This document shows positions 8,636 to 16,755 of a stretch of 64,000 bases of DNA, piece after piece. The notes under the pieces are model-generated. The model searched no databases. It was not told where the DNA came from and saw only the letters and a program-made list of their open reading frames with translations. Position 1 is the stretch's first letter, and every line of letters begins with the position of its first letter. Source of the stretch: Chitinophagales bacterium (lineage in GTDB: Bacteria > Bacteroidota > Bacteroidia > Chitinophagales > JADIYW01); NCBI GenBank assembly GCA_023957245.1, contig JAMLHJ010000006.1:159671-223670 (forward strand), read 5' to 3'. Made by a program: the position numbers and the translations under genes.

Positions 8636-9082
8636 TTATTTCAACTTCTTCTTTAACTCTTCTTTTGTTTTATAATAGAAATCTTTCAACTTTTCTAATA
8701 GTCCAGAATTGTATTCAAATTGAGATTTTTTAGCTTCCCACAAAGGCTTTTGTTTTTTCTTCAATACTTTCTCTACCTTCTTTTCAGTATCATTTTTGAT
8801 TAAAATAATCTCATTATTAATTTCCTTTTGAGTTTTGGCTTTATTTAATCTTAAAGACTCAATTTCCTTTGCTTCTAATAATTTAATAGCATATACCTTT
8901 TTAGATTGTCTTTCTGACAGTCCTATTTCATTCTCAATATCTTTACTAACATTCTCAATTTTTTTCTCAATTTTCTGATTGAGTTTTTCTGGAAGATTAA
9001 ATTCTTTTTTGGGTTTTGCATCTGCATTAAAAGCATTTAAAGCCAAAACCACGATAAAAATATATTTTACTACATTATTCAT
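8636..9082 (-). CDS. Small exported Lys/Glu-rich coiled-coil protein, unknown function
   Basis: 148 residues. An N-terminal signal peptide (KYIFIVVLALNAFNADA) is followed by a highly charged, almost entirely helical sequence rich in Lys and Glu, predicted to form coiled coil and lacking Cys or known motifs. The protein is presumably periplasmic. The layout (signal peptide plus charged helices, RQSKKVYAIKL) vaguely recalls small Spy-like or DUF4890-type periplasmic proteins of Bacteroidota, but I cannot assign a family. The gene is 15 bp downstream of the flavoprotein gene on the same strand and could be co-transcribed with it. Confidence 0.7.
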   Translation of the reverse strand: MNNVVKYIFIVVLALNAFNADAKPKKEFNLPEKLNQKIEKKIENVSKDIENEIGLSERQSKKVYAIKLLEAKEIESLRLNKAKTQKEINNEIILIKNDTEKKVEKVLKKKQKPLWEAKKSQFEYNSGLLEKLKDFYYKTKEELKKKLK

Positions 9083-9097
9083 TTTATTTCATTTTAA

Positions 9098-10330
9098 TTA
9101 TTCAAATCGATTAGCAATTGCTATGCCAGCTAAATATCCTGTCGTCCATGCTGCTTGAAAATTGAATCCACCAGTCAATGCATCAATATCCAATACTTCA
9201 CCTGCAAAATACAAATTTTTCATTTTCTTACTTTCCATAGTACGAAAATCTACTTCCTCTAAAACAACACCACCTGCAGTTACAAACTCATCTTTAAAAG
9301 TACTTTTGCCATTCACTTTAAAAGTGCATCTAGTCAAAATCATTTTTAATCTTTGTAATTGATAGTCATCTAATTGTGACCATAAAGTTGAAGTATCAAT
9401 TTTAGTATAATTGAGCAAATTTTTCCATAACCGTGAAGGAATATCAAACAAAGGAGAATTAACAATTTGTTTCTTAGGTTGATCTATTTTTTGCTTCATT
9501 AATATCCTTTCTACTTCATTTGTTTTCAATCCCGTCCAATTGACATGAATTGAAAAACGATAATCCATAGCATGAAACAAGCGAGCACCCCAAGCTGACA
9601 TTTTCAATATAGCAGGACCACTCAACCCCCAATGCGTAATCAATAAAGGTCCTTCTGTCTGAAGTTTGTGCCCATCAATATTAATTTCAACATGGGGAAT
9701 AGTAATTCCTTGTAAATCACTTAAAATAACATGTTGAATATTAAAAGTAAAAAGCGAAGGCACTGGCTCGACAATCTCATGAAACTTACCCAAAACTTCC
9801 CAAATATAAGGGCTGCTACCTGTAGCCACCAGAACAGCATCAGCAATAATATTGTGCCCATTGCCTGTGCGTAAATGCCATTTATTATTTTTGTCTTGAA
9901 ATAAATCTGTGATTTTTGTCTGATTCCAAATTTTTACATTGTTGGCTTTAGCACTTTCAACAAGACAATCTATAATAGTAGAAGATTGATTGGAAACGGG
10001 AAATACACGATTATCTTTTTCCGTTTTTAACTCTACCCCTCGATATTCAAACCAATCAAAAATATCTTTAGGCTGAAACTTAAAAAATGGTCCCAATAAC
10101 TCTTTTTGTCCTCTAGGATAAAACTGTACTAATTCCTTCGGTTCAAAGCAAGCATGTGTAACATTGCATCTTCCACCTCCAGAAATTTTTACTTTATTCA
10201 ACACAGTTTGCGTCTGTTCCAAAATAATTACCTGTGCATCTCTAATATATTCAGCACATGTAATAGCTCCAAAGAAGCCAGCGGCTCCTCCTCCTATCAC
10301 ACATACAGTAGGTTGACTACCTTCATTCAT
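9098..10330 (-). CDS. BaiN/RdsA family NAD(P)/FAD-dependent oxidoreductase (HI0933-like)
   Basis: About 410 residues. An N-terminal Rossmann FAD-binding motif (VCVIGGGAAGFFGAI) is followed by the family signature KISGGGRCNVTHA and a C-terminal FAD motif (LYFAGEVLDIDALTGGFNFQAAWTTG). This family (YhiN/HI0933) is flavin-binding; its physiological substrate is mostly unknown. I chose the ATG at 10330 rather than the longer frame starting at 10399: it lies right before the Rossmann motif, and a perfect TACATTTG promoter element ends 4 nt upstream. The gene is divergent from dgt. Confidence 0.9.
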   Translation of the reverse strand: MNEGSQPTVCVIGGGAAGFFGAITCAEYIRDAQVIILEQTQTVLNKVKISGGGRCNVTHACFEPKELVQFYPRGQKELLGPFFKFQPKDIFDWFEYRGVELKTEKDNRVFPVSNQSSTIIDCLVESAKANNVKIWNQTKITDLFQDKNNKWHLRTGNGHNIIADAVLVATGSSPYIWEVLGKFHEIVEPVPSLFTFNIQHVILSDLQGITIPHVEINIDGHKLQTEGPLLITHWGLSGPAILKMSAWGARLFHAMDYRFSIHVNWTGLKTNEVERILMKQKIDQPKKQIVNSPLFDIPSRLWKNLLNYTKIDTSTLWSQLDDYQLQRLKMILTRCTFKVNGKSTFKDEFVTAGGVVLEEVDFRTMESKKMKNLYFAGEVLDIDALTGGFNFQAAWTTGYLAGIAIANRFE

Positions 10331-10334
10331 AGCA

Positions 10335-10342
10335 CAAATGTA
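10335..10342 (-). promoter_or_regulatory. -7 element of the flavoprotein gene
   Basis: On the minus strand this reads TACATTTG, a full TAnnTTTG match, ending 4 nt before the ATG at 10330. I found no good TTG at the expected spacing, so the call rests on the -7 element alone. Confidence 0.5.
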
Positions 10343-10476
10343 GTAAGCTTTTAATAGCTTTAATTCATTACTGAATAAAGAGTGATAAAGAAAAATCAAG
10401 ATCTTATTTATATTGTCAATTTAAAATATTGAGTTATCCATCAAATCTTCTTTACTTTGAGTACAAGAAAGCAGGA

Positions 10477-11841
10477 ATGGATATCAATAAATTATATACA
10501 AGCAAACGCTCAGAACAATATACACCACAATCTGGAGCTACTGCTAGAGATGAATTTCAAAGAGATTATGATAGAATCATTTTTTCATCGGCCTTCAGAC
10601 GTTTACAAAACAAAACACAAGTTTTTCCACTACCAGGAACTGTATTTGTACATAATAGATTGACACATTCACTGGAGGTATCATCGGTAGGTCGTTCACT
10701 AGGTTCAGCTATAGGTGAATATATCGTACAAAGCCAAAAAGATATTCTAACAGAAAATAGCAAAGAATTTTATAAGTACAGTTTGTACAATGTTATTGCA
10801 GCTGCTTGTCTTTGTCATGATATTGGCAATCCAGCATTTGGACATTCTGGCGAAGATGCAATCGCAAGATTTTTTAAAATTAATGCAACAAAATTATCTC
10901 CTCTTTTTAGTCTTGAAGAATGGAGTGATTTGATACATTTTGAAGGCAATGCCAATGCAATAAGAGTTCTCACACAACAACAAAATGGAAAATCAAGTGG
11001 AGGATTACTCCTAACCTATTCCACATTAGCATCAATTGCCAAATATCCATGTGAATCAATTGCCAAAGACCCCAAGATACTTTACAGAAAGAAGTTTGGC
11101 TTTTTCCAATCTGAAAAAAATATCTTTTCAGATATCGCTAAATCTTCTCAAATGCCTCTAGTATCAGAACATCCTCTAATTTTTCAGAGACATCCATTTG
11201 TATGGCTTGTAGAAGCTGCGGATGATATTTGCTATAATATAATAGATCTTGAAGATGCGCATAGATTGGGCATTATTGCACACACGGATTGCGTAAATAT
11301 TTTAATGAATCTGATTGCATCGCTTAATCCATCTGCTAAAGACAATGTTCATACACGCATTAAAAGTATCAACAATAAAAACGACAAAATATCTTATTTA
11401 AGGGCTAAAATTATTCACTTCTTAAGTTCGAAAAGTGCTGAAACATTTATTGATTATCAAGCAGATATCTTTGCTGGCAGACACAATAAAGCTCTGATGG
11501 ATATCATCAGCGAACAACATCCTTCTTTGAAAGAAATAGAAGATTTTTCTATAGAAAACATTTACAATCACCGTTCTGTCATTGAGATAGAAAATGCTGG
11601 TTATAATGTTATCAAAGAATTGCTTTCGCATTTTATATTTCCCATCATCAAGAATAAAAGCGAGAGAGACCAATGTGAGAATAAGGCTGTCAAATTAATA
11701 CCGAATCAGTTTATTTATGAAGACGAAAGTGTTTACAATAAAGTTCTGGGTGTCGTAGATTTTATTGCGGGCATGACTGATAATTACGCTGTTGATTTGT
11801 ATAAAAAAATAAAAGGAACAGAGATTGGGATGAGTATATAA
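10477..11841 (+). CDS. dgt: Deoxyguanosinetriphosphate triphosphohydrolase-like protein (dGTPase)
   Basis: HD-domain hydrolase of about 454 residues that cleaves dNTPs (dGTP in the founding enzyme) to deoxynucleoside and tripolyphosphate. The metal-binding HD motifs are visible: H in RLTHSLEV, HD in CHDIGNPAFGHSGE, and D in EAADDICYNIIDLEDA. The N-terminus (ARDEFQRDYDRIIFSSAFRRLQNKTQVFP) is typical of the family. The frame also has a TTG at 10429, but the ATG at 10477 begins the conserved sequence (MDINKLYTSKR). The gene is divergent from the flavoprotein gene and followed by repeat cluster R2. Confidence 0.93.
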   Translation: MDINKLYTSKRSEQYTPQSGATARDEFQRDYDRIIFSSAFRRLQNKTQVFPLPGTVFVHNRLTHSLEVSSVGRSLGSAIGEYIVQSQKDILTENSKEFYKYSLYNVIAAACLCHDIGNPAFGHSGEDAIARFFKINATKLSPLFSLEEWSDLIHFEGNANAIRVLTQQQNGKSSGGLLLTYSTLASIAKYPCESIAKDPKILYRKKFGFFQSEKNIFSDIAKSSQMPLVSEHPLIFQRHPFVWLVEAADDICYNIIDLEDAHRLGIIAHTDCVNILMNLIASLNPSAKDNVHTRIKSINNKNDKISYLRAKIIHFLSSKSAETFIDYQADIFAGRHNKALMDIISEQHPSLKEIEDFSIENIYNHRSVIEIENAGYNVIKELLSHFIFPIIKNKSERDQCENKAVKLIPNQFIYEDESVYNKVLGVVDFIAGMTDNYAVDLYKKIKGTEIGMSI

Positions 11842-11879
11842 TTATGTGATGAGAAGTGAAATTTAGAAGTACGAAGTAT

Positions 11880-12060
11880 GAATGAAAAAACAATGGTAGT
11901 AGAGTTTGCCTCGTAGAGGCTATCGCTTGGAAAGAATATACAATCATCCAACTATTGCTCCGTAGGTGCTACCCTATTATTGATTTCAAGAATATCGTCG
12001 TCCAAAATTTAACCGCAAAGCACACTAAGTTTTACGCAAAGGTCACGGAGTTTTTGTTTA
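11880..12060 (+). repeat. Intergenic repeat cluster R2
   Basis: Non-coding gap of about 390 bp between dgt and the next gene. The part 11899-12060 matches 53224-53510 module by module: the small hairpin GCCTCGTAGAGGC (11908-11920), CAACTATTGCTCCGTAGG, TTGATTTCAAGAATATC, then TTTAACCGCAAAG and TTTTACGCAAAG. From 12061 to 12230 I see only AT-rich sequence with no clear signal. Confidence 0.7.
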
Positions 12061-12230
12061 TAGAGTATTAAATAGTATTCTATTAAATTATCAAAGAAGC
12101 ATGAATGTTGACTACCATGTCTATGGGAGTTTTAATAAAAGCCTCAAATTATACCTACTCTAGAACATCACAAACCAATTTGCACAATTAAGATATATTT
12201 TATAAATTTAAATGCATCTAAATAACAAAT

Positions 12231-13601
12231 ATGGATAAAAATTATATAGCAAGAAATTTAAAATTAATTCTTGTAATATTTATGTTGACTTTTTCTCAAT
12301 GGGCATACAGTCAATCTTATTTAGGCACTCATATATCTCAGTACGACCCATTAAAGGCTGTTTATTTCAATCCAGCTTCCTTACCTAATAGTGAAATGAG
12401 ATGGCAAGTCAATGTACTAAGTGCTGATTTAGCTATAGGCAATGACTTTTTAGAAGTATCCTCCTTAAAAGGAATTTTCAAAGAATTTGATCCTTATCAG
12501 TTTTTTAAGGTAAATATGAATGGTGAGGACAAGAATTTATACTTCAATTCCGATATAAGAGGCCCAGGCTTCATGATTAATTTTGGGAAAAATTCAATTG
12601 CAGTAGGCACACGTATCAAGGAAGTAGCAAGTGTCAATGGCATCAGTGAGGACTTAGCTTATTCACTCTATCATCACTCTAACGATATTTTGAATTATAT
12701 ACCTCACTTTAACAACGAAAAAGCAACAGCAGCAGTCAATGGATATGGAGAATATAGTATCGCTTATGCAAGAAAATTAATAGATGGTAAAGCTCACGAA
12801 TTGAGTGTAGGTGTAAATATTAAAGTATTAGATAAGATTATTTATTCAGCATTTGATGCTAAGAATATCAATTTCGATAAGTATAGTAGCTTATTAGATT
12901 CTTCTATAAATGTTCATCAATCTGAATTCGATATTGAAGTATCCAATGATTTAGAAGATAAAAAATTTAAGCATGATTGGCGGCCTGATGGATGGGCAAT
13001 AGATGCAGGAGTCGAATATGCCTTCAAACCGACAAAGTTGTCAGGAAAATATTTATTAAAAATAGGTGTTGCACTCAATGACTTTGGACAACTTAAACAA
13101 ACTTATGGTAGTTCAAGCTTTCATTTTTTAGGTAATGGTAATGATATTCCTGCAGGTAGCCTTGTTGATTCTACAGGCTCTATTAAGTCATTTGGAGAGA
13201 TATTCGATTCATTAGGCACAAGAACTCCTATTGTGGGCGATAAGAAGATTACACTGCCTTCAGTGATGCATATATACATAGATATAAAAGCCTTACCAAA
13301 GTTATATATATACGGAGGCATACAAGTCAATCCTTATGACTTCAAGAAGAAAATTGGTTGGGCTCATCTTCCTACAAAGTTCAATTTAATTCCAAGAGTA
13401 GAATTTAAAAGCATAGGTATTTTTGCACCTTTAGCATGGGAAAATATTGACAACATTTCAAGTGGTGTTGGATTCAGGATAAAACAATTTTCATTAGGTT
13501 CTTCCAATATTATTTCATCAGCCATTAAAAGAGAGTTTAATGGTGTTAATGTCTATTTATCCTTATCTATTGGAGGAAAACGTAGAACAGAAAAAATCTA
13601 A
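12231..13601 (+). CDS. DUF5723 family outer-membrane protein
   Basis: 456 residues. A signal peptide ends near WAYSQ, followed by the DUF5723 opening pattern (YLGTHISQYDPLKAVYFNPASLPNSEMRWQVN), which resembles other Bacteroidota outer-membrane barrels related to PorP/FadL-type folds. Alternating hydrophobic strands continue to the C-terminus. Function is unknown: members of this family are often found in gliding or secretion contexts, but nothing nearby supports that here. The gene is a single transcription unit closed by a strong bidirectional terminator that also bounds tRNA-Phe. Confidence 0.82.
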   Translation: MDKNYIARNLKLILVIFMLTFSQWAYSQSYLGTHISQYDPLKAVYFNPASLPNSEMRWQVNVLSADLAIGNDFLEVSSLKGIFKEFDPYQFFKVNMNGEDKNLYFNSDIRGPGFMINFGKNSIAVGTRIKEVASVNGISEDLAYSLYHHSNDILNYIPHFNNEKATAAVNGYGEYSIAYARKLIDGKAHELSVGVNIKVLDKIIYSAFDAKNINFDKYSSLLDSSINVHQSEFDIEVSNDLEDKKFKHDWRPDGWAIDAGVEYAFKPTKLSGKYLLKIGVALNDFGQLKQTYGSSSFHFLGNGNDIPAGSLVDSTGSIKSFGEIFDSLGTRTPIVGDKKITLPSVMHIYIDIKALPKLYIYGGIQVNPYDFKKKIGWAHLPTKFNLIPRVEFKSIGIFAPLAWENIDNISSGVGFRIKQFSLGSSNIISSAIKREFNGVNVYLSLSIGGKRRTEKI

Positions 13602-13622
13602 TTTTTAGAAGATAATAAAAAC

Positions 13623-13652
13623 AAAAAAGCCCTTATTTCTAAGGGCTTTTTT
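13623..13652. terminator. Bidirectional intrinsic terminator between the DUF5723 gene and tRNA-Phe
   Basis: AAAAAAGCCCTTA-TTTC-TAAGGGCTTTTTT: a 13-bp perfect stem with A and T tracts on both sides, so it can stop transcription in either direction. Confidence 0.9.
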
Positions 13653-13727
13653 GGTGGTGTGGGGCGGGATCGAACCGCCGACACATGGATTTTCAGTCCA
13701 TTGCTCTACCGACTGAGCTACCGCACC
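13652..13727 (-). tRNA. tRNA-Phe (GAA)
   Basis: A 76-nt cloverleaf on the minus strand. The acceptor starts GGTGCGG, the D-arm is GCTCAGTCGGTAGAGC, the anticodon stem-loop is ATGGA-CTGAAAA-TCCAT (anticodon GAA), the T-arm is GGCGG-TTCGATC-CCGCC, and the 3' end ACCA is encoded. The acceptor stem has one mismatch, C5 against A68. Confidence 0.95.
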
Positions 13728-13763
13728 TTTTGGTTTGCTTATGCGTTTCCGTCAAATGCGTTG

Positions 13764-13793
13764 CAAAAGTAGCCATTTTATTTTATCATGCAA
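13764..13793 (-). promoter_or_regulatory. Promoter of tRNA-Phe
   Basis: On the minus strand: TTG (13793-13791), exactly 19 bp, then TACTTTTG (13771-13764). This is a full match to the Bacteroidota TTG-N19-TAnnTTTG consensus, 36 bp before the tRNA. Confidence 0.8.
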
Positions 13794-14037
13794 GCGTTTT
13801 CAGAAAAAAATTATCTTTTTATTTAAAACAATTGAATTTATCCTAAAAATCATAGAAAAAGAACACACAATCTCAAGAAGCCAGGTTTAGAAATAATTTT
13901 GGCATCACAATATTATAAGCAGTATTAAATTCCAAGGTCTTCAAACCTCTCTTATTTTAAAGAGACATCTTCAAAAACTTACAACTCACCTTTTCGATTA
14001 TCAACAAAAAAGGCAACCTCTACGATTGCCTTCACTA
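13794..14037. other. Intergenic region, no gene seen
   Basis: AT-rich sequence between the tRNA-Phe promoter and the end of the RRM gene. I found no ORF with a convincing start, no repeat shared with the other clusters, and no clear terminator apart from a weak GGCAACCTCTACGATTGCC inverted repeat near 14012-14030, just after the RRM gene's stop. Confidence 0.5.
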
Positions 14038-14622
14038 TTAATATTTTCCTATTTTATATCCGATATCATCGTCATCATCATCTCCAAATCGATTGTACTT
14101 CTTAGAGGATTTGACTTCTTTTTTAATTTTTCTATCATTATCAAAATGACTTTTCTCGGGTTTGTCCTTTTTAAATTCCTTTTCCCTTTTACTCTTATTA
14201 TTATCTAATACATCTGACGGGCTAGAAAACTCCATAGCATTTGGTCTAGGAGTAAATGTTGGCGTTCCATTATTGGGTCTAGAATTATTAGATTGGAAAG
14301 GTCTGTCTGAATTTCTATTTCCACCTTGTTGGTTTCTATTTGAAAAATCTCTTGGAGATGAGTTTCCTCTTGGAGCCGCATCTTTTGGCTTGGCTTCACT
14401 TACAGCAAGTGTTTTGCCTCCAAAATTATAACCATTTAAACCAGAAAGAGCAAGATTGGCTTCTTCATCATTATTCATTACGACAAAGCCAAAATTTTTA
14501 CTCTTTTGCGTTTCTCTATCCAAAATAATTTTTACTGATTGGACTCTACCGAAACGTGCGAATAATTCCCTAATCTCTTGTTCACTTGCATTGTTGGGAA
14601 GGTTAGCAATGTAAATATTCAT
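14038..14622 (-). CDS. RRM-domain RNA-binding protein with low-complexity tail
   Basis: 194 residues. Residues 1-80 form one RNA recognition motif with RNP2 (IYIANL) and RNP1 (KNFGFVVM), the type seen in cyanobacterial and Bacteroidota Rbp proteins. The rest is disordered: an Asn/Arg/Gly/Pro-rich segment, then a Lys-rich stretch, and an Asp run (GDDDDDDIGYK) near the end. Such proteins bind single-stranded RNA and are often cold-induced; that is family knowledge, not seen here. The gene is monocistronic. Confidence 0.9.
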   Translation of the reverse strand: MNIYIANLPNNASEQEIRELFARFGRVQSVKIILDRETQKSKNFGFVVMNNDEEANLALSGLNGYNFGGKTLAVSEAKPKDAAPRGNSSPRDFSNRNQQGGNRNSDRPFQSNNSRPNNGTPTFTPRPNAMEFSSPSDVLDNNKSKREKEFKKDKPEKSHFDNDRKIKKEVKSSKKYNRFGDDDDDDIGYKIGKY

Positions 14623-14778
14623 TATTGTATTTAGTTAATAAGTAGTTTTTTTATTAAATAATAGGTGTAAAGGTATAATAAAATTATATTGTATGTACCT
14701 CAATAAATTTACTTTTTTTAAAAATATTGTTTTATAATTTAAGTCTATTTCTAATTAATTAAGAATCAATAATTTCAA

Positions 14779-16644
14779 CTAGCTTGAATACTCACTTAAC
14801 TCTAGCCATCTCAGCTCCTTTTCATCTTTTTGAGCGATAATTTGCTCTATTCTCAAAGATATTTCAGTGATTAAATCAAGGTTCATATCTCCTTGCGATA
14901 GCTTCTGTGTCAAATCTGATTGTTCTTGTTCCAATTGATCAATCTCAGACTCTAACCTTTCAAACTCCTGCTTTTCTTTAAAAGTCATGCGGCGCTTGGT
15001 TTCTGCTTTGACAACATTCTCTTTTACCTCTGGCTTATTCTCTACCTTTATAACTTCTTCTACATTGGCACGTCCTTGTTCTTTGGCAAATTGCATATAT
15101 TCTTTATAGCTACCATTGAAATCTTTAATTTTTCCATCGCCCTCAAAAACAAATAGATGGTCAGTCAATTTGTCCAAAAAATATCTGTCATGACTCACCA
15201 ACAATAGACACCCTTGAAACTCCATTAAAAACTCTTCAAGTATCTGTAATGTCAATATATCCAAATCGTTTGTAGGTTCATCGAGTATCAAAAAATTCGG
15301 ATTCTGCATCAATACTGTCAAAAGATATAACCTTCTCCTTTCACCTCCACTCAGAGTAGAAACATATTGATATTGCTGACCATGCTCAAATAAAAATCGT
15401 TCTAACAACTGTGCTGCAGAAATAGAACTTTTACCTACAGGGATAACATCTGCAATATCTTTAATAACCTCTATAACTCTTTTGTCTGCTTTAAGCTGAA
15501 GTCCTTGTTGATGATAATATCCCCAGACTACAGTTTCACCATGAATCAGATTGCCACTATCGTAAGACTCTAGCCCCATAATAATATTGAGAAAAGTAGA
15601 TTTTCCTACTCCATTATTTCCACAAATACCTACTCTCTCTCCTTTTGCAAATTTGTATGAAAATTTATCTATCAATAATTTATCACCATAAGATTTGCTC
15701 ACATTGTGCAGTTCTAAGATTTTCCCTCCCAAGCGATTCATCTTAATTTCAAGTTGCACTTGATCTTCTTTCACCCTTTGAGATGCTCTTTCTTTCACAT
15801 CATCAAATGCGTCTATTCTAGCTTTGGACTTAGTGGTACGAGCTTTAGGCTGCCTTCTTAGCCATTCCAGCTCTTTTCGCATTGTATTTTTAGCCTTAGC
15901 AGCTACAGATCTTATATTTTCTTCTCTTGCTAATTTATTCTCAAGGAACTTACTATAATTTCCTTTGTGACGATACAGTTTACCTTCTTCCAACTCTATG
16001 ATTTCATTACAAATATTTTCTAAAAAATATCTATCATGGGTTACCATCAAAAGAGTAATATGACTAGCACTCAGATAATCTTCCAACCACTCAATCATGT
16101 CCATATCTAGGTGGTTAGTCGGCTCATCTAAAATCAAAAATTCAGGTTCTGTCAATAGTAAAATTGCCAATGCCAATCTTTTCTTCTGCCCACCTGAAAG
16201 CGAACCTACTTTTTGTTCTAGATGATGTATTTTAAATCGAGATAAAATCTGTTTTACTTTCACCTCATAATCCCAAGCTTGAAGTCTATCCATATCTTCA
16301 ATAGCTTTGGACAAATCTCCTTCCCCTTCCAATACTTGTTCATAAGACAAGCTGGTTCTTAACAAAGGATGGTCAGCATTCATAATAGCTTCATAGACGG
16401 TCATAAGATCGTCCAACTGTGGCTCTTGAAATAGAAATCCTACATGTAAATCTTTAGCCATCTTCACTTCTCCAGTTTCAGGAGGTTCAATGCCTTGAAT
16501 AATTTTTAATAAAGTAGATTTGCCACTGCCATTTCTTGCTATTAAAGCTACTTTCTGTCCTTTATCAATGAAAAAGTTTAAGTCTTCAAAAAGTAACCTA
16601 TCGCCATAAAATTTGCTCAATTGATTGACTGAAAGGTAATTCAT
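14779..16644 (-). CDS. ABC-F family ATPase (Uup-like)
   Basis: About 621 residues with two ABC domains in tandem and no membrane segment: Walker A ARNGSGKST and CGNNGVGKST, signatures LSGGQKKRLA and LSGGERRRLY, Walker B LILDEPTNHLD and LILDEPTNDLD. A charged linker lies between them and a C-terminal coiled coil covers the last 80 residues, the layout of Uup. ABC-F proteins act on the ribosome or, for Uup, on nucleic-acid structures. The start at 16644 is preferred to the upstream one at 16692 because of the domain start (NYLSVNQLSKFYGDRLLF) and a -7 element just before it. Confidence 0.92.
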   Translation of the reverse strand: MNYLSVNQLSKFYGDRLLFEDLNFFIDKGQKVALIARNGSGKSTLLKIIQGIEPPETGEVKMAKDLHVGFLFQEPQLDDLMTVYEAIMNADHPLLRTSLSYEQVLEGEGDLSKAIEDMDRLQAWDYEVKVKQILSRFKIHHLEQKVGSLSGGQKKRLALAILLLTEPEFLILDEPTNHLDMDMIEWLEDYLSASHITLLMVTHDRYFLENICNEIIELEEGKLYRHKGNYSKFLENKLAREENIRSVAAKAKNTMRKELEWLRRQPKARTTKSKARIDAFDDVKERASQRVKEDQVQLEIKMNRLGGKILELHNVSKSYGDKLLIDKFSYKFAKGERVGICGNNGVGKSTFLNIIMGLESYDSGNLIHGETVVWGYYHQQGLQLKADKRVIEVIKDIADVIPVGKSSISAAQLLERFLFEHGQQYQYVSTLSGGERRRLYLLTVLMQNPNFLILDEPTNDLDILTLQILEEFLMEFQGCLLLVSHDRYFLDKLTDHLFVFEGDGKIKDFNGSYKEYMQFAKEQGRANVEEVIKVENKPEVKENVVKAETKRRMTFKEKQEFERLESEIDQLEQEQSDLTQKLSQGDMNLDLITEISLRIEQIIAQKDEKELRWLELSEYSS

Positions 16645-16651
16645 TTGCCCG

Positions 16652-16659
16652 CAAAGATA
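16652..16659 (-). promoter_or_regulatory. -7 element of the ABC-F gene
   Basis: Reads TATCTTTG on the minus strand (TAnnTTTG), ending 7 nt before the ATG at 16644. The -33 element is not clear. Confidence 0.45.
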
Positions 16660-16755
16660 TGTTTTTGACCTCAAATATTTATCTATAAACACTTTATTTA
16701 CAATGAGAAATATTCATTGTCAATTGTAAGAAAACAAATATTCTAATCTAAAAAA

